A stretch of 64,000 nt of DNA from Novosphingobium sp. 9U (GCF_902506425.1 NZ_LR732504.1:1-64000), one strand, 5' to 3'; shown: positions 33,217 to 42,058, counted from the first letter of the stretch. The notes: a model not told the origin generated them from the letters alone. Program-made: numbers and translations.

Positions 33217-33803
33217 TGCGAGTCGTCGCGTGCGCTGCGCTCTGCCTAGTCTTGGGCGCCTGCTCGGGTGAGCGTGAGCCCGAGGGCACGCAAGCCGATG
33301 CGCCCGCCGTTGCATCGCAAGCGGCGACAGCGCCCTCCGATGTGTCTGCACCGGCACGGTCCGGCCCGGGTCTCGTCGGTCAGGTGAGCTCGCTGAAGAG
33401 CGCGGTGAGCGGCCTCAACGTTCGTGTGACCGACATGGGCACGATCATCGACTTGCCCACCGACGCCCTCTTCGCGTTCGACAGTGCCGAGCTCAACCCT
33501 GCTGCCACGGAGCAGCTAAAGGCATCGGCGCAGCTGATCCTGGCCGCACCGGCCGGTCCGATCAAGGTCATCGGCCACACGGACAGCAAGGGCGACGATG
33601 CCTACAACCAGAAGCTGTCGGAGGCACGGGCCCGTGCCGTGGTCGCCTGGTTCTCCGGAGAGGTCGGGGTTCGCCAGCGTTCGTTCGAGGCCAGCGGCAA
33701 AGGCGAGACGGCGCCGATCGCGCCCAATGAGACGCTGACGGGGAAGGACGATCCTGCTGGGCGCGCCCGAAACCGGCGGGTCGAAGTGGTCCTTCCCAAG
33801 TAG
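33216..33803 (+). CDS. OmpA-family lipoprotein (peptidoglycan-binding)
   Basis: A 195-residue lipoprotein with lipobox L-G-A-C (Cys16), a short Ala/Pro linker and a C-terminal OmpA domain: D-A-L-F-A-F-D-S-A-E-L, V-I-G-H-T-D-S-K-G-D-D-A-Y-N-Q-K-L-S-E-A-R-A-R-A-V, and N-R-R-V-E-V-V. The conserved Asp and Arg that hold diaminopimelate are present. Expected to tie the outer membrane to peptidoglycan. It overlaps the preceding lipoprotein (TAATG) and is followed by a bidirectional terminator. Confidence 0.88.
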   Translation: MRVVACAALCLVLGACSGEREPEGTQADAPAVASQAATAPSDVSAPARSGPGLVGQVSSLKSAVSGLNVRVTDMGTIIDLPTDALFAFDSAELNPAATEQLKASAQLILAAPAGPIKVIGHTDSKGDDAYNQKLSEARARAVVAWFSGEVGVRQRSFEASGKGETAPIAPNETLTGKDDPAGRARNRRVEVVLPK

Positions 33804-33863
33804 CCGGCGTGCGGCAGAGCGCCGTACCCGAGCCATTGGCGCTAACCGCCCAGCACCACGAAA

Positions 33864-33897
33864 AAAAGCCGGAGTGCATCGCTGCACCCCGGCTTTT
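33864..33897. terminator. bidirectional rho-independent terminator
   Basis: AAAAGCCGGAGTGCA and TGCACCCCGGCTTTT form a 15-position stem with one mismatch around a 4-base loop, flanked by A-run and T-run. It lies between the convergent OmpA-type lipoprotein gene and the amidohydrolase gene and can serve both. Confidence 0.92.
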
Positions 33898-33917
33898 CGT
33901 CAGCTTGCGCCGGCCGA

Positions 33918-35186
33918 TCAGAACGGCAGGTTGTACAGCTTGGTCGCGTTGTCCTGCAGGACCTTCTTCTGCGTCTCGTAGCTGTAGCCGCCGAGCACGT
34001 CCTTCAAGTGCGCCTGGACGCCCGGATAGAGCGAGGTCGGGTGCGGAAAGTCGGTTTCGAACATCAGCTTGTCCTCACCGATGGTCTCCAGCAGGATCTT
34101 GGGCGCGACCTTCTCGAACCAGAAGGTGCACCAGAAGTGATCGCGGAAGTACTCGGCCGGGCGTCGATTGAGCGTCTTGGAGAAGCGCGGCAGCATCTCG
34201 TTGAACTGGTGCTCCAGCGCCTCGATGGCGAAGGGCACCCAGCCCGCACCGCTCTCGATCAGGCCGATCTTGAGCTTGGGATGCTGGTCGAGCCGGCCCG
34301 AGACGCACCAGTTGCCCAGCGTAGCGGCGTTGCCGATCGAGAACATCGTGGCGACCACGGACAGCGTCTGCTCGAACTGGAAGCCTTCCCAGGTCAGCGT
34401 GTTGGGATCCACCGCCGAATTGAGGTGGAAGTTCAGCGGCATGCCCGTGGCCTCGCACATCTCGAGGAAGCCGGTCCAGTAGTCGTGCATGAAGCTGGGC
34501 ACGCCGACGCGCTCGGGCGTATCCGGCAACACGAAACCACGCAGGCCGATGTCGTGGCAGCGGCGCGCCTCGGCTTCCATCGCCTTCTGGTCCCAGAACG
34601 GCAGGTGCGCCATGTTGAAGATGCGCTGGCCCGAGGCGTTCTGGAAGTCCGCCGAGGCATCGTTGTACATCTGCACGATGGCGAGCGCGAGTTCGTTGTC
34701 GCCCAGGCTCATCAGCGAGCCGGCCTGCGTCACGCCCGAGTTCTGGAAGCCGATCTGGGCATAGACGCCCATGTCGTCCATCGCCTGCAGGCGCTCCTTC
34801 AGCTGGTGGCCACCCGGGTGCGCCTGCTCCAGCAACGGGAACGCGAGCCGGCCGAGCAGCTTGTTGTTGTCCGCACGGATCACGTTGCCGCCCATCGAGC
34901 CGAAGTTGCGGTCACCCACGTACCAGCGCTCGACCCCGTCCTTGTCGAGCTTGACCTGCGGCACCTTGTCCTTCCACTTGGCCGGTGCGCGGCTGGTGAA
35001 CAGGTCCGGCGCTTCGGTGATGTGGGTGTCGGTGTCGACGATCTTGATGCCTTCGAACATCGGATCGAGGCCGCCCGACTGGGTCGCATAGTCGACCTCG
35101 CGGATCACGCCGCCTGGTGTGTACCCTTCAGCGGACCAGTACTTGCGCGCGTTCTGCGCGATATCGTTGTTGTCGGCATCTGCCAT
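33918..35186 (-). CDS. metal-dependent amidohydrolase (amidohydrolase-2 family)
   Basis: A 422-residue TIM-barrel amidohydrolase related to ACMSD-type decarboxylases/hydrolases. The metal motif reads D-T-D-T-H-I-T-E near residue 52 (D-x-H form), followed by G-N-V-I, a central H in N-F-H-L-N-S, and the late metal Asp in F-E-T-D-F-P-H-P. Such proteins act in aromatic ring-cleavage or xenobiotic pathways as decarboxylases or hydratases. GGGAGA precedes the ATG. It is divergent from the P450 gene with a 190 bp spacer, suggesting coupled regulation in one oxidative pathway; substrate unknown. Confidence 0.85.
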   Translation of the reverse strand: MADADNNDIAQNARKYWSAEGYTPGGVIREVDYATQSGGLDPMFEGIKIVDTDTHITEAPDLFTSRAPAKWKDKVPQVKLDKDGVERWYVGDRNFGSMGGNVIRADNNKLLGRLAFPLLEQAHPGGHQLKERLQAMDDMGVYAQIGFQNSGVTQAGSLMSLGDNELALAIVQMYNDASADFQNASGQRIFNMAHLPFWDQKAMEAEARRCHDIGLRGFVLPDTPERVGVPSFMHDYWTGFLEMCEATGMPLNFHLNSAVDPNTLTWEGFQFEQTLSVVATMFSIGNAATLGNWCVSGRLDQHPKLKIGLIESGAGWVPFAIEALEHQFNEMLPRFSKTLNRRPAEYFRDHFWCTFWFEKVAPKILLETIGEDKLMFETDFPHPTSLYPGVQAHLKDVLGGYSYETQKKVLQDNATKLYNLPF

Positions 35187-35376
35187 GGCACGTCTCCCGG
35201 GAATGCAAAAAGCTGATTATGTCTCATTTTGTCAGCCCATCCCCCTAAATACAATGCTTCGGCCAACGCGGCCACGATGAATCGCCCGGGGCGTCGCGAT
35301 AGTGGGTCCGCTGTTCCCGGGCCCGCTTGCGAGCGGGCACCACGCGCGGCACAGTCTGCCCATAAGGGAGACGAGG

Positions 35377-36651
35377 ATGCCTGATACCGCCACGCTCGAT
35401 GCCATCCGCATCGACTTCGACGCGCCCGACAACGTACCCAAGGACCGCATCGTCGACCTGAGCTTTGCCATGGGCAACGTGCCCAACGATCTGGTCGATC
35501 CCTACGCGCCGGTCGGCTGGCTTGCCGGCGCGGAGATCCCGCGGCTGCTGTTCAACCCGCCCGCGAGCCATGGCCTGGGCGCAATCTCGGGCAACCGCAC
35601 CGGCAGCTGGGTGGTCAGCCACTACGAGGATATCGAGCGGGTCTATTCGGACAACGCGCATTTCTCCAACGCCGGCACTGCCGAGTTCCAGCGGCTGATC
35701 GGAGAGACCTTCAAGTCGATCCCGCTGGCGATCGACCCGCCGGATCACCAGAAGTACCGGCTGTTCCTGATGCCCTACTTCTCGCCCGCGCGGATCACGC
35801 GCGACCTGGAGCCGCGCATCCGCCGCATCTGCGTCGAGATGATCGAGGCTGTCGTCGACAAAGGCGAGGTCGACATGGCCTGGGATTTCGCGCGCGTGTT
35901 CCCGGTGCGGATCTTCATGGGGCTGATGGGCTTTCCGGACGAGAAGTTCACCCAGTTCCTCGATTGGGAGTGGGACATCCTGCACTCCGGCTCGCTGGAA
36001 AAGATGCAGGCGGCGCTGCGCGGCGTGCTCGACTACTTGCGCGGCTTCATCGCAGAGAAGGAGCGCGAGCCCGACGAGCACCTCGTCTCCGCGATCGTTC
36101 ACGGCAAGGTCGAGGGCCGCGCGCTGACGGATGACGAGAAGATCGGCATGGTCTGGTTCTTGTGGCTGGGGGGGCTCGACACCGTGGCCGCGACGATCGC
36201 GCAGATGTTCCGCCGCCTCGCGCTCCAGCCCGAGCTGCAGACGCGCATCCGGCAGGAACCGGGGATCATCAACTCGGCAGTCGAGGAGTTCCTGCGCACG
36301 CAGCCGATCCTCTCGTCGGCACGCACGGCCAAGCTCGACTTCGAGTGGCACGGCATCCAGGTGCGCAAGGGCGACTCGTTCCAGTGCCTGAACCCGGCAG
36401 GCAACTTCGACCCGGCCCGCTTCGACAACCCGCGCGAGTTCGACCCTGAGCGCAAGGCCAACCGCCACTTCACCTTCGTGGGCGGCGTGCACATTTGCCT
36501 CGGCGCTCACCTCGCCCGCCGCGAACTGCGCGTACTGCTGGAAGAATGGTTCGCGCGCGTGCCTAAATTCCGGGTCAAGCCAGGCGCCGATACGACGGTG
36601 TTCCCGGGGCTGCTGTCGATCCGCAACCTGCCGCTAGTGTGGGAGGCATGA
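35377..36651 (+). CDS. cytochrome P450
   Basis: A 424-residue soluble bacterial P450 monooxygenase. Seen are the I-helix G-G-L-D-T-V, the K-helix E-E-F-L-R (ExxR), and the heme loop F-T-F-V-G-G-V-H-I-C-L-G with the thiolate Cys. The P-P-D-H-Q-K-Y-R segment is typical of the class that needs a ferredoxin partner; none is adjacent. The start at 35377 has AGGGAG nearby; upstream frame to 35302 is unconvincing. It is convergent with the dipeptidase; their stop codons lie in one hairpin. Likely hydroxylates a terpenoid, steroid or xenobiotic. Confidence 0.95.
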   Translation: MPDTATLDAIRIDFDAPDNVPKDRIVDLSFAMGNVPNDLVDPYAPVGWLAGAEIPRLLFNPPASHGLGAISGNRTGSWVVSHYEDIERVYSDNAHFSNAGTAEFQRLIGETFKSIPLAIDPPDHQKYRLFLMPYFSPARITRDLEPRIRRICVEMIEAVVDKGEVDMAWDFARVFPVRIFMGLMGFPDEKFTQFLDWEWDILHSGSLEKMQAALRGVLDYLRGFIAEKEREPDEHLVSAIVHGKVEGRALTDDEKIGMVWFLWLGGLDTVAATIAQMFRRLALQPELQTRIRQEPGIINSAVEEFLRTQPILSSARTAKLDFEWHGIQVRKGDSFQCLNPAGNFDPARFDNPREFDPERKANRHFTFVGGVHICLGAHLARRELRVLLEEWFARVPKFRVKPGADTTVFPGLLSIRNLPLVWEA

Positions 36652-36676
36652 CCCTCTCCCACCGGGGAGAGGGTCA
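36649..36676. terminator. perfect 12 bp hairpin containing both stop codons of convergent genes
   Basis: TGACCCTCTCCC, a 4-base loop, then GGGAGAGGGTCA. The outermost TGA on the plus strand is the P450 stop, and the outermost TGA on the minus strand is the dipeptidase stop. No U-run follows. It probably ends or stabilises both transcripts. Confidence 0.75.
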
Positions 36677-37921
36677 GAATGTCGTCGGCGACTCGATCGG
36701 CGCATCATTGCGATGCGCGGCCGCGTAAGCCTCGGCCGCCTTCATTACCCGCAGCATGTTGCGGCTGGCGATCTTCTCCAGGTCGGCGCGCGTATAACCG
36801 CGGCGGGCCAGTTCGGTGAATAGCGCCGGATACGCCGCGACGTCCTCCAGCCCCGTCGGCAACGAGCCGACGCCGTCGAAATCGCCGCCCAAGCCGACGT
36901 GGTCGACTCCGGCGATCTTCACCGCATGGTCGATGTGATCGGCCACTTGCGCCAAGGTCGCTTTGGGCGCGGGATGCGCGGCAAGCCAATCCGCATCGGC
37001 CTTCTTCAGCGCATCGGGATCTCCGATCCAGATCGCGGCGCTGCGTGCGCTTTCGGCCTTCTTCGCCGCGCTCCACGCGCGGACCTCTTCGCTGACGTAG
37101 TCGGGCGCGAAATCGACCATGACGATGCCGCCGTTCGCCTTCAGCCGTGCCAGCACATCGTCGGGCACGTTGCGCGGATGCGTGTTGATCGCGCGCGCGC
37201 CCGAGTGGCTGAAGATCACCGGTGCTTTCGCCACCTCCAGCGTGTCGCGCATGGTGTCGGCGCTGACGTGGCTCAAGTCGACCAACATGCCGATGCGCTG
37301 CATCTCGCGTACCACGTCACGGCCGAAATCGGTCAGGCCGCCATGCCTGGGCGCATCGGTGGCGGCATCGGCCCAGGCGAGCGTGTTGAAGTGCGTCAGC
37401 GTCATGTAGCGCGCACCCAGCGCATACATCTGCCGTAGCACGCCGAGCGAGCCGCCGATCGAGTGCCCGCCTTCCATGCCGATCAGCGAGGCGACCTTGC
37501 CCGCCTTCCACGCCTTCTCGACCTCGGCCGCGCTGGTGCACAGCTGCATGTCCGCAGGATAGCGCGCGATCAGGCGCTTGGTGACGTCGATCTGCTCGAG
37601 CGTCGCCTGCACCGCCTGCGGCTCGGGCAGATCGGCGGAGACGTAGACCGACCAGAACTGCGCGCCCACCCGGCCTCGGCGCAGGCGCGCAAGGTCGGTG
37701 TGCATCGCCTGCTGGTTCTTCGCGGGATCTGCGGTGGCGCTGGTGTCGCGAAAGTCGAACCCGTCCAGCAGGTCCTTGCGCCGCTCGCGCAGCTGCTCGG
37801 GCACGTCGTTGTGGCCATCCCACACAGGCGCTGTCTTGAGCGCGGCCTGCGCCGTCTGTTCGGGCGTGGCGGCGAGCGCAGGGTTGGCGATGAGCGCGAG
37901 GGTCAGGAGAGCTGTGCGCAT
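36674..37921 (-). CDS. membrane dipeptidase, M19 family
   Basis: A 415-residue exported zinc dipeptidase (renal dipeptidase family). A signal peptide runs to about residue 17 (A-L-I-A-N-P-A-L-A). The zinc sites are W-D-G-H-N-D (His, Asp), I-G-M-E-G-G-H (Glu), and the His residues in D-L-S-H and F-S-H-S-G-A-R; H-V-G-L-G-G-D-F-D-G closes the domain. The start at 37921 removes a 23-residue extension. Located in the periplasm, cleaving dipeptides or beta-lactam-like amides; its place beside a P450 may be coincidental. Confidence 0.92.
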   Translation of the reverse strand: MRTALLTLALIANPALAATPEQTAQAALKTAPVWDGHNDVPEQLRERRKDLLDGFDFRDTSATADPAKNQQAMHTDLARLRRGRVGAQFWSVYVSADLPEPQAVQATLEQIDVTKRLIARYPADMQLCTSAAEVEKAWKAGKVASLIGMEGGHSIGGSLGVLRQMYALGARYMTLTHFNTLAWADAATDAPRHGGLTDFGRDVVREMQRIGMLVDLSHVSADTMRDTLEVAKAPVIFSHSGARAINTHPRNVPDDVLARLKANGGIVMVDFAPDYVSEEVRAWSAAKKAESARSAAIWIGDPDALKKADADWLAAHPAPKATLAQVADHIDHAVKIAGVDHVGLGGDFDGVGSLPTGLEDVAAYPALFTELARRGYTRADLEKIASRNMLRVMKAAEAYAAAHRNDAPIESPTTF

Positions 37922-38033
37922 GAGGATCCTTTGCGGTGCGTTTCCAGATGCGCGAGAGTGTGGGTGAGCGTCAATGCTGGCTTGCTTCACGCAGAAAGCG
38001 CAGCCGGCCGGCTTCGCGGTTCACCCCCGAGCC

Positions 38034-38549
38034 CTAGCCCGGCCGCCCCCGCCACTTGCGCTCGGCCACGCGCTTGAGTGCTTCGTTCATCGCCTTGAGC
38101 CCCTCGCCCACCTTGGCGCCGACCGCGCGGTACACCAGCCCACCCAACGGACCGCCCATGATCTCGCCGTTGACCACCCGGCAGCGCACAGGTGAGAGTT
38201 CCTCGATCTCGACGTACCGGTAGGCTTTCACCAACCCGCCCATGCTGGATACGGCATATTCCAGCAGCGTGTCCGCCTCCGCCTTGCGGACCACGGCCTG
38301 GCCCTTCTGCGGCTTCATGCCCGCCAGTTGCACGCTGAAGCGCAAGCGTTCGCCTTCTTCCGCGGCGCCCACCGTGTCGCCGTAAAGCGGGTTCCAGCTC
38401 GACCAACCCTGGAAGTCGGCGACGAAGTCCCACACCAGCTCGGGCGGGGCGTCGATGGTGATGCGGTGGCCGACACAGCGTCCGCGCAACCGACCGGGAT
38501 CGTCGCAGGCGCCCGAGAACTCCCAGCCTTCCCCCTCGCCGTCGCTCAA
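38034..38549 (-). CDS. SRPBCC (START/Bet v1-like) family protein
   Basis: A 171-residue protein with the polyketide cyclase / START-like fold: H-R-I-T-I-D-A-P-P-E-L-V-W-D-F-V-A-D-F-Q-G-W-S-S-W-N-P-L is the classic opening, with a G-x-x-x-G-x-x-L-x-F-x-V strand after it and a long C-terminal helix (V-G-E-G-L-K-A-M-N-E-A-L-K-R-V). Such proteins bind hydrophobic ligands in a cavity. Its start overlaps the stop of the LLM oxidoreductase (ATGA), so the two are co-translated and may act on one hydrophobic compound. Confidence 0.82.
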   Translation of the reverse strand: MSDGEGEGWEFSGACDDPGRLRGRCVGHRITIDAPPELVWDFVADFQGWSSWNPLYGDTVGAAEEGERLRFSVQLAGMKPQKGQAVVRKAEADTLLEYAVSSMGGLVKAYRYVEIEELSPVRCRVVNGEIMGGPLGGLVYRAVGAKVGEGLKAMNEALKRVAERKWRGRPG

Positions 38550-39406
38550 AGCAGCGCCTCGGCGAGGTCGCGCCAGTGCCGGCGCAAGGCGGCGAAGCCC
38601 GCCTCGCGGTCGGCGATCACCTGGAGGCAGACATGGTCGGCGCCGGCATCGAGGTGCGCCTGCACCCGCTGCGCCACCGCTTCGACCGAGCCGATCGCGA
38701 ACAGCGCCTCAAGCAGACGATCACTGCAGGCGTCGATCTCGGCATCCTCGAAGCCAAGCCGCTTCCAGTTGTTGCGGTAGTTGGGCAGCCGCGCATAGTG
38801 CTCCACCGCACCGAGCGCCAAGGCGCGCGCCTTGGCCGGATCGGCTTCCAGCACCACGCCCTGCTCGGGCGCGAGTAGTTTGCCCGGGCCCAGGATCTCG
38901 CGCGCTTGTGCGGTGTGCTCTGGCGTGACGAGGTAGGGATGCGCGCCAGCCGAACGCTCGCCGGACAGCGCGACCATCTTGGGTCCCAGCGCTGCGAGAC
39001 AGACATGGTCCATCGCCATGCCGCCTGCCTCCAGCCCGTCGAGAAAGCTTCCGGTCGCCTCCAGCGGCTTGCGCCACTGTTCGCCGATGATCGGTCCGTG
39101 GCTGACGCCGATGCCGAGCAGCAGGCGCGCCTTGTCCGCCTCACCGAGGCCTGCATACCAGGCGGCGACGTCCGCTGGCTCATGCTTCCAGATGTTGAGG
39201 ATGCCGCTGGCGATGACGGTGCGCTTGCTGGCCCCCAGCAGCGCTTCCATGTCCGCCAGCACGCCGGAGTCGATGCCGCCCGGGACCCACAAGGCGCCAT
39301 AGCCCAGCTCGTCGAGCTCGGCAGTTGCCTCCAGCGCCTGCGCACGATCTCCGTACCGCAATTCCAGCGACCATATGCCGACTTTGCCGATAACCGGTGT
39401 GCTCAC
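38546..39406 (-). CDS. luciferase-like (LLM) flavin/F420-type oxidoreductase
   Basis: A 286-residue TIM-barrel LLM-class protein. Marks are G-Y-G-A-L-W-V-P-G-G near the N-terminus, A-S-G-I-L-N-I-W, L-L-G-I-G-V-S-H-G-P, and L-A-A-L-G-P-K-M. The pattern is close to a subgroup often called F420-dependent (the TIGR03620 type) and most abundant in actinobacteria; whether this host makes F420 cannot be judged here, and FMN is the alternative. It is translationally coupled to the SRPBCC gene downstream and lies near GMC and P450 genes in an accessory oxidative region. Confidence 0.8.
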   Translation of the reverse strand: MSTPVIGKVGIWSLELRYGDRAQALEATAELDELGYGALWVPGGIDSGVLADMEALLGASKRTVIASGILNIWKHEPADVAAWYAGLGEADKARLLLGIGVSHGPIIGEQWRKPLEATGSFLDGLEAGGMAMDHVCLAALGPKMVALSGERSAGAHPYLVTPEHTAQAREILGPGKLLAPEQGVVLEADPAKARALALGAVEHYARLPNYRNNWKRLGFEDAEIDACSDRLLEALFAIGSVEAVAQRVQAHLDAGADHVCLQVIADREAGFAALRRHWRDLAEALL

Positions 39407-39540
39407 GCGAGGCTCCTTGCATGCTTTGCGCGCATCTAGGGTCGGCAGGCGCGCGGCTTCAAGCGATTTGCAGCCCGGAGCTTCGCGGCATCGTCGGAGC
39501 GAGACTTGATCGGGATCGCGTGCGGTCCTAGCGCACCTGC

Positions 39541-41136
39541 ATGGACGAGTTCGACTACATCGTCGCCGGCGGCGGCAGCGCCGGATGCGTGCTGGCCAAT
39601 CGCTTGAGCGCAGACCCGCGCAACCGGGTATTGCTGCTCGAAGCCGGCGGACGCGACAACTACATCTGGATCCGCGTGCCGGTCGGCTACCTGTACTGCA
39701 TCGGCAATCCGCGCACCGACTGGTGCATGTCGACGCAGGCGGAGGAAGGCCTGGGTGGTCGCACGCTCAAGTACCCGCGCGGCAAGGTGCTGGGCGGCTG
39801 CTCGTCGATCAACGGCATGATTTACATGCGCGGGCAGGCCGCAGATTACGATGGCTGGCGCCAGGCCGGCCAGACCGGCTGGGGTTGGGACGATGTGCTG
39901 CCCTACTTCACGCGCGCCGAGGACCATTACGAAGGCGGCCAGTTCCACGGCACCGGCGGCGAGATCCGGGTGGAGAAGCAGCGCCTGCGCTGGGACATCC
40001 TCGAAGCGTTCCGCGAGGCGGCCGAGCAATACGGGCTGCCCGCGATCGCCGACTTCAACACGGGCGATAACGAAGGCTCCAGCTTCTTCCAGGTGACTCA
40101 ACGCGGCGGCTGGCGCTGGAGCGCGTCCGACGCGTTCCTCAAGCCCGTGCGTGGCCGCGCGAACTTGCGCGTGGTCACCGGCGCGCATGTCGACAAGGTC
40201 GTGGTCGAGAATGGCCGTGCGGTCGGCATCGCCTGGCGCCAAGGCAATGAGCAGCGCTCCGCCCGCGCTCGGTGCGAGGTGATCCTGTCCTCGGGCGCGA
40301 TCGGCTCGCCCGCGATCCTGGAGCGCAGCGGCATCGGCGATGCGGCGCGACTGAAGGACCTCGGCATCGCGCCGCTGGTCGACAGGCCGGAAGTGGGTGC
40401 CAACCTGCAGGACCACTTGCAGCTGCGCTGTGCCTACAAGGTCTCGGGTGTGGCGACGCTCAACCAACGCGCCGGGCATCTGTTCGGCAAGGCGCTGATC
40501 GGGCTGGAGTATTTGGCGCGGCGCACCGGGCCAATGGCGATGGCGCCCAGCCAGCTAGGCCTGTTCTGCAAGAGCGACCCGCGCTTCGCCACCGCCAACC
40601 TGGAATATCACGTGCAGCCGCTCAGCCTGGAGGCGTTCGGCGGCGCGCTCGACGTGTTTCCCGCCTTCACCGCCAGTGTCTGCAACCTGCGGCCCGAGAG
40701 CCGCGGCACCACGCGCATTGCCGATCGTGATCCCGACAGCGCGCCGATGATCCGCCCAAACTATCTCTCGGCGCCCGAGGACCGGCGTGTCGCTGCCGAG
40801 GCGATCCGCGTCACCCGCCGGATTGTCGCCCAGCCCGCACTGGCCAAGTACCACCCAGAGGAGACCAGGCCCGGCATGCAGTTCCAGACCGAAGAGGAAC
40901 TGGAACGCGCTGCGGGCGAGATCGGCACGACGATCTTCCACCCGGTCGGCACCGCCGCAATGGGGACGGTGCTCGACTCGCGGCTGCGGGTGCGGGGACT
41001 AGAGGGTCTGCGGGTGATCGACGCTTCGTCGATGCCGACGATCGTATCGGGCAACACCAATGCTCCCACGATGATGATCGCCGAAAAAGGCGCCGAGATG
41101 GTGCTGCAGGACGCCCGCGCCTTCGTGGCGGCTTGA
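39541..41136 (+). CDS. GMC-family FAD-dependent alcohol/choline dehydrogenase-like oxidoreductase
   Basis: A 531-residue GMC oxidoreductase. The FAD Rossmann motif is A-G-G-G-S-A-G-C-V-L-A-N-R-L at the N-terminus; G-x-V-L-G-G-C-S-S-I-N-G-M matches GMC signature one and S-S-G-A-I-G-S-P-A-I-L-E-R-S-G-I-G signature two. The catalytic region has H-P-V-G-T-A-A-M-G with the His, and G-N-T-N-A-P-T-M-M-I-A-E-K-G-A at the C-terminus. Homologues oxidise choline, aliphatic (AlkJ-like) or aromatic alcohols. With a P450 nearby, an alcohol product of hydroxylation is a reasonable substrate, but this is inference. Confidence 0.9.
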   Translation: MDEFDYIVAGGGSAGCVLANRLSADPRNRVLLLEAGGRDNYIWIRVPVGYLYCIGNPRTDWCMSTQAEEGLGGRTLKYPRGKVLGGCSSINGMIYMRGQAADYDGWRQAGQTGWGWDDVLPYFTRAEDHYEGGQFHGTGGEIRVEKQRLRWDILEAFREAAEQYGLPAIADFNTGDNEGSSFFQVTQRGGWRWSASDAFLKPVRGRANLRVVTGAHVDKVVVENGRAVGIAWRQGNEQRSARARCEVILSSGAIGSPAILERSGIGDAARLKDLGIAPLVDRPEVGANLQDHLQLRCAYKVSGVATLNQRAGHLFGKALIGLEYLARRTGPMAMAPSQLGLFCKSDPRFATANLEYHVQPLSLEAFGGALDVFPAFTASVCNLRPESRGTTRIADRDPDSAPMIRPNYLSAPEDRRVAAEAIRVTRRIVAQPALAKYHPEETRPGMQFQTEEELERAAGEIGTTIFHPVGTAAMGTVLDSRLRVRGLEGLRVIDASSMPTIVSGNTNAPTMMIAEKGAEMVLQDARAFVAA

Positions 41137-41189
41137 TCGCTTCCTCCTTCGCGCGCAGCCTGCGCGCTGTATCGCGAAAGGAGCATGCC

Positions 41190-41471
41190 ATGATCGAAGC
41201 CCGCTGGAACGGCGCCGTCATCGCCCGCAGCGACGACACCGTCGTGGTCGAAGGCAACCACTACTTCCCGCGCGAGGCGGTCGATGCGGCGCTGTTGCGG
41301 CCGAGCGCCACCACCAGCGTGTGCCCGTGGAAGGGGACGGCAAGCTACCACTCGCTCGAAGTCGACGGCGCAACCAACAAGGACGCGGCCTGGTACTACC
41401 CCGATCCCAAAGCCGCCGCCGCCGAGATCCGCGACCGCATCGCGTTCTGGAAGGGTGTGGAAGTCGGCTGA
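41190..41471 (+). CDS. DUF427 domain protein
   Basis: A 93-residue protein matching DUF427 throughout: W-N-G-A-V-I-A-R-S-D-D-T-V-V-V-E-G-N-H-Y-F-P at the start, then V-C-P-W-K-G-T-A-S-Y and D-A-A-W-Y-Y-P-D-P, with R-D-R-I-A-F-W near the end. GAAAGGAG precedes the ATG at 41190. The fold is a small beta-rich barrel; function unknown. It is followed 5 bp later by a cupin gene, so the two likely form an operon downstream of the GMC gene. Confidence 0.85.
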   Translation: MIEARWNGAVIARSDDTVVVEGNHYFPREAVDAALLRPSATTSVCPWKGTASYHSLEVDGATNKDAAWYYPDPKAAAAEIRDRIAFWKGVEVG

Positions 41472-41476
41472 GGAGG

Positions 41477-41917
41477 ATGGCGACCGGCGACACCGCGCAG
41501 GCGATCATCGCTCGCCTCGATCTGCAGCCTCATCCTGAGGGCGGGTGGTACCGCCAGACCTGGCGCGGCGAGGATGGACGGGACGGACGGGCATCGGGCA
41601 CCGCGATCCATTTCCTGCTGGAGGCGCACCAGCGCTCGCATTGGCACAAGGTCGATGCAGCGGAGATCTGGCTGTGGCACGCCGGCGCGCCGATCACGCT
41701 GTCAATCGCGCCCGGCGATGACGGGCCGGTCGCGGAACACCGGCTCGGACCCGATGTGCTGGCGGGCGAGGCGCCGCAAGTGCTGGTGCCGGTGGGGCAC
41801 TGGCAAGCCGCGGCTCCGCTCGGCGGCTGGGCGCTGGTGAGCTGCGTGGTGGTGCCCGGGTTCTCGTTCAATGGGTTCGAGCTGGCGCCGCAGGGGTGGG
41901 CGCCTAGCATAGCTTGA
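41477..41917 (+). CDS. cupin family protein (DUF985)
   Basis: A 146-residue single-domain cupin: P-H-P-E-G-G-W-Y-R-Q-T-W, then S-G-T-A-I-H-F-L-L, S-H-W-H-K-V-D-A-A-E-I-W, and P-V-G-H-W-Q-A-A. The H-x-H/E-type residues could hold a metal. DUF985/cupin-5 proteins are uncharacterised small enzymes or sugar-binding proteins. AGGAGG lies directly before the ATG at 41477, and the gene is 5 bp after DUF427. A palindromic repeat begins just past the stop. Confidence 0.85.
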   Translation: MATGDTAQAIIARLDLQPHPEGGWYRQTWRGEDGRDGRASGTAIHFLLEAHQRSHWHKVDAAEIWLWHAGAPITLSIAPGDDGPVAEHRLGPDVLAGEAPQVLVPVGHWQAAAPLGGWALVSCVVVPGFSFNGFELAPQGWAPSIA

Positions 41918-41918
41918 A

Positions 41919-42058
41919 GATCCTCCCCTGCGAGGGGAGGTGGCAGTCTGCAGGACTGACGGAGGGGTGTAACCGCTGGTGTAGTGCGCTGCCGAGAGGG
42001 TTACACCCCTCCACCACCGCCTACGGCGGCGGTCCCCCTCCCCTTGCAGTGGAGCTTC
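41919..42058. repeat. composite palindromic intergenic repeat, copy 3
   Basis: About 140 bp, opening GATCCTCCCCTGCGAGGGG and closing CCCCTTGCAGTGGAGC. The internal GACGGAGGGGTGTAACC pairs with GGTTACACCCCTCC. It follows the cupin stop immediately. Confidence 0.85.

Noticed and set aside
38546..39406. Calling the LLM protein F420-dependent with certainty
   Set aside because: Cofactor choice cannot be read from the sequence and F420 synthesis genes are not in the window.
33918..41136. Alkane-hydroxylase (CYP153-AlkJ) pathway
   Set aside because: The P450 cannot be assigned to CYP153 by eye, and no ferredoxin, ferredoxin reductase or aldehyde dehydrogenase lies beside it.
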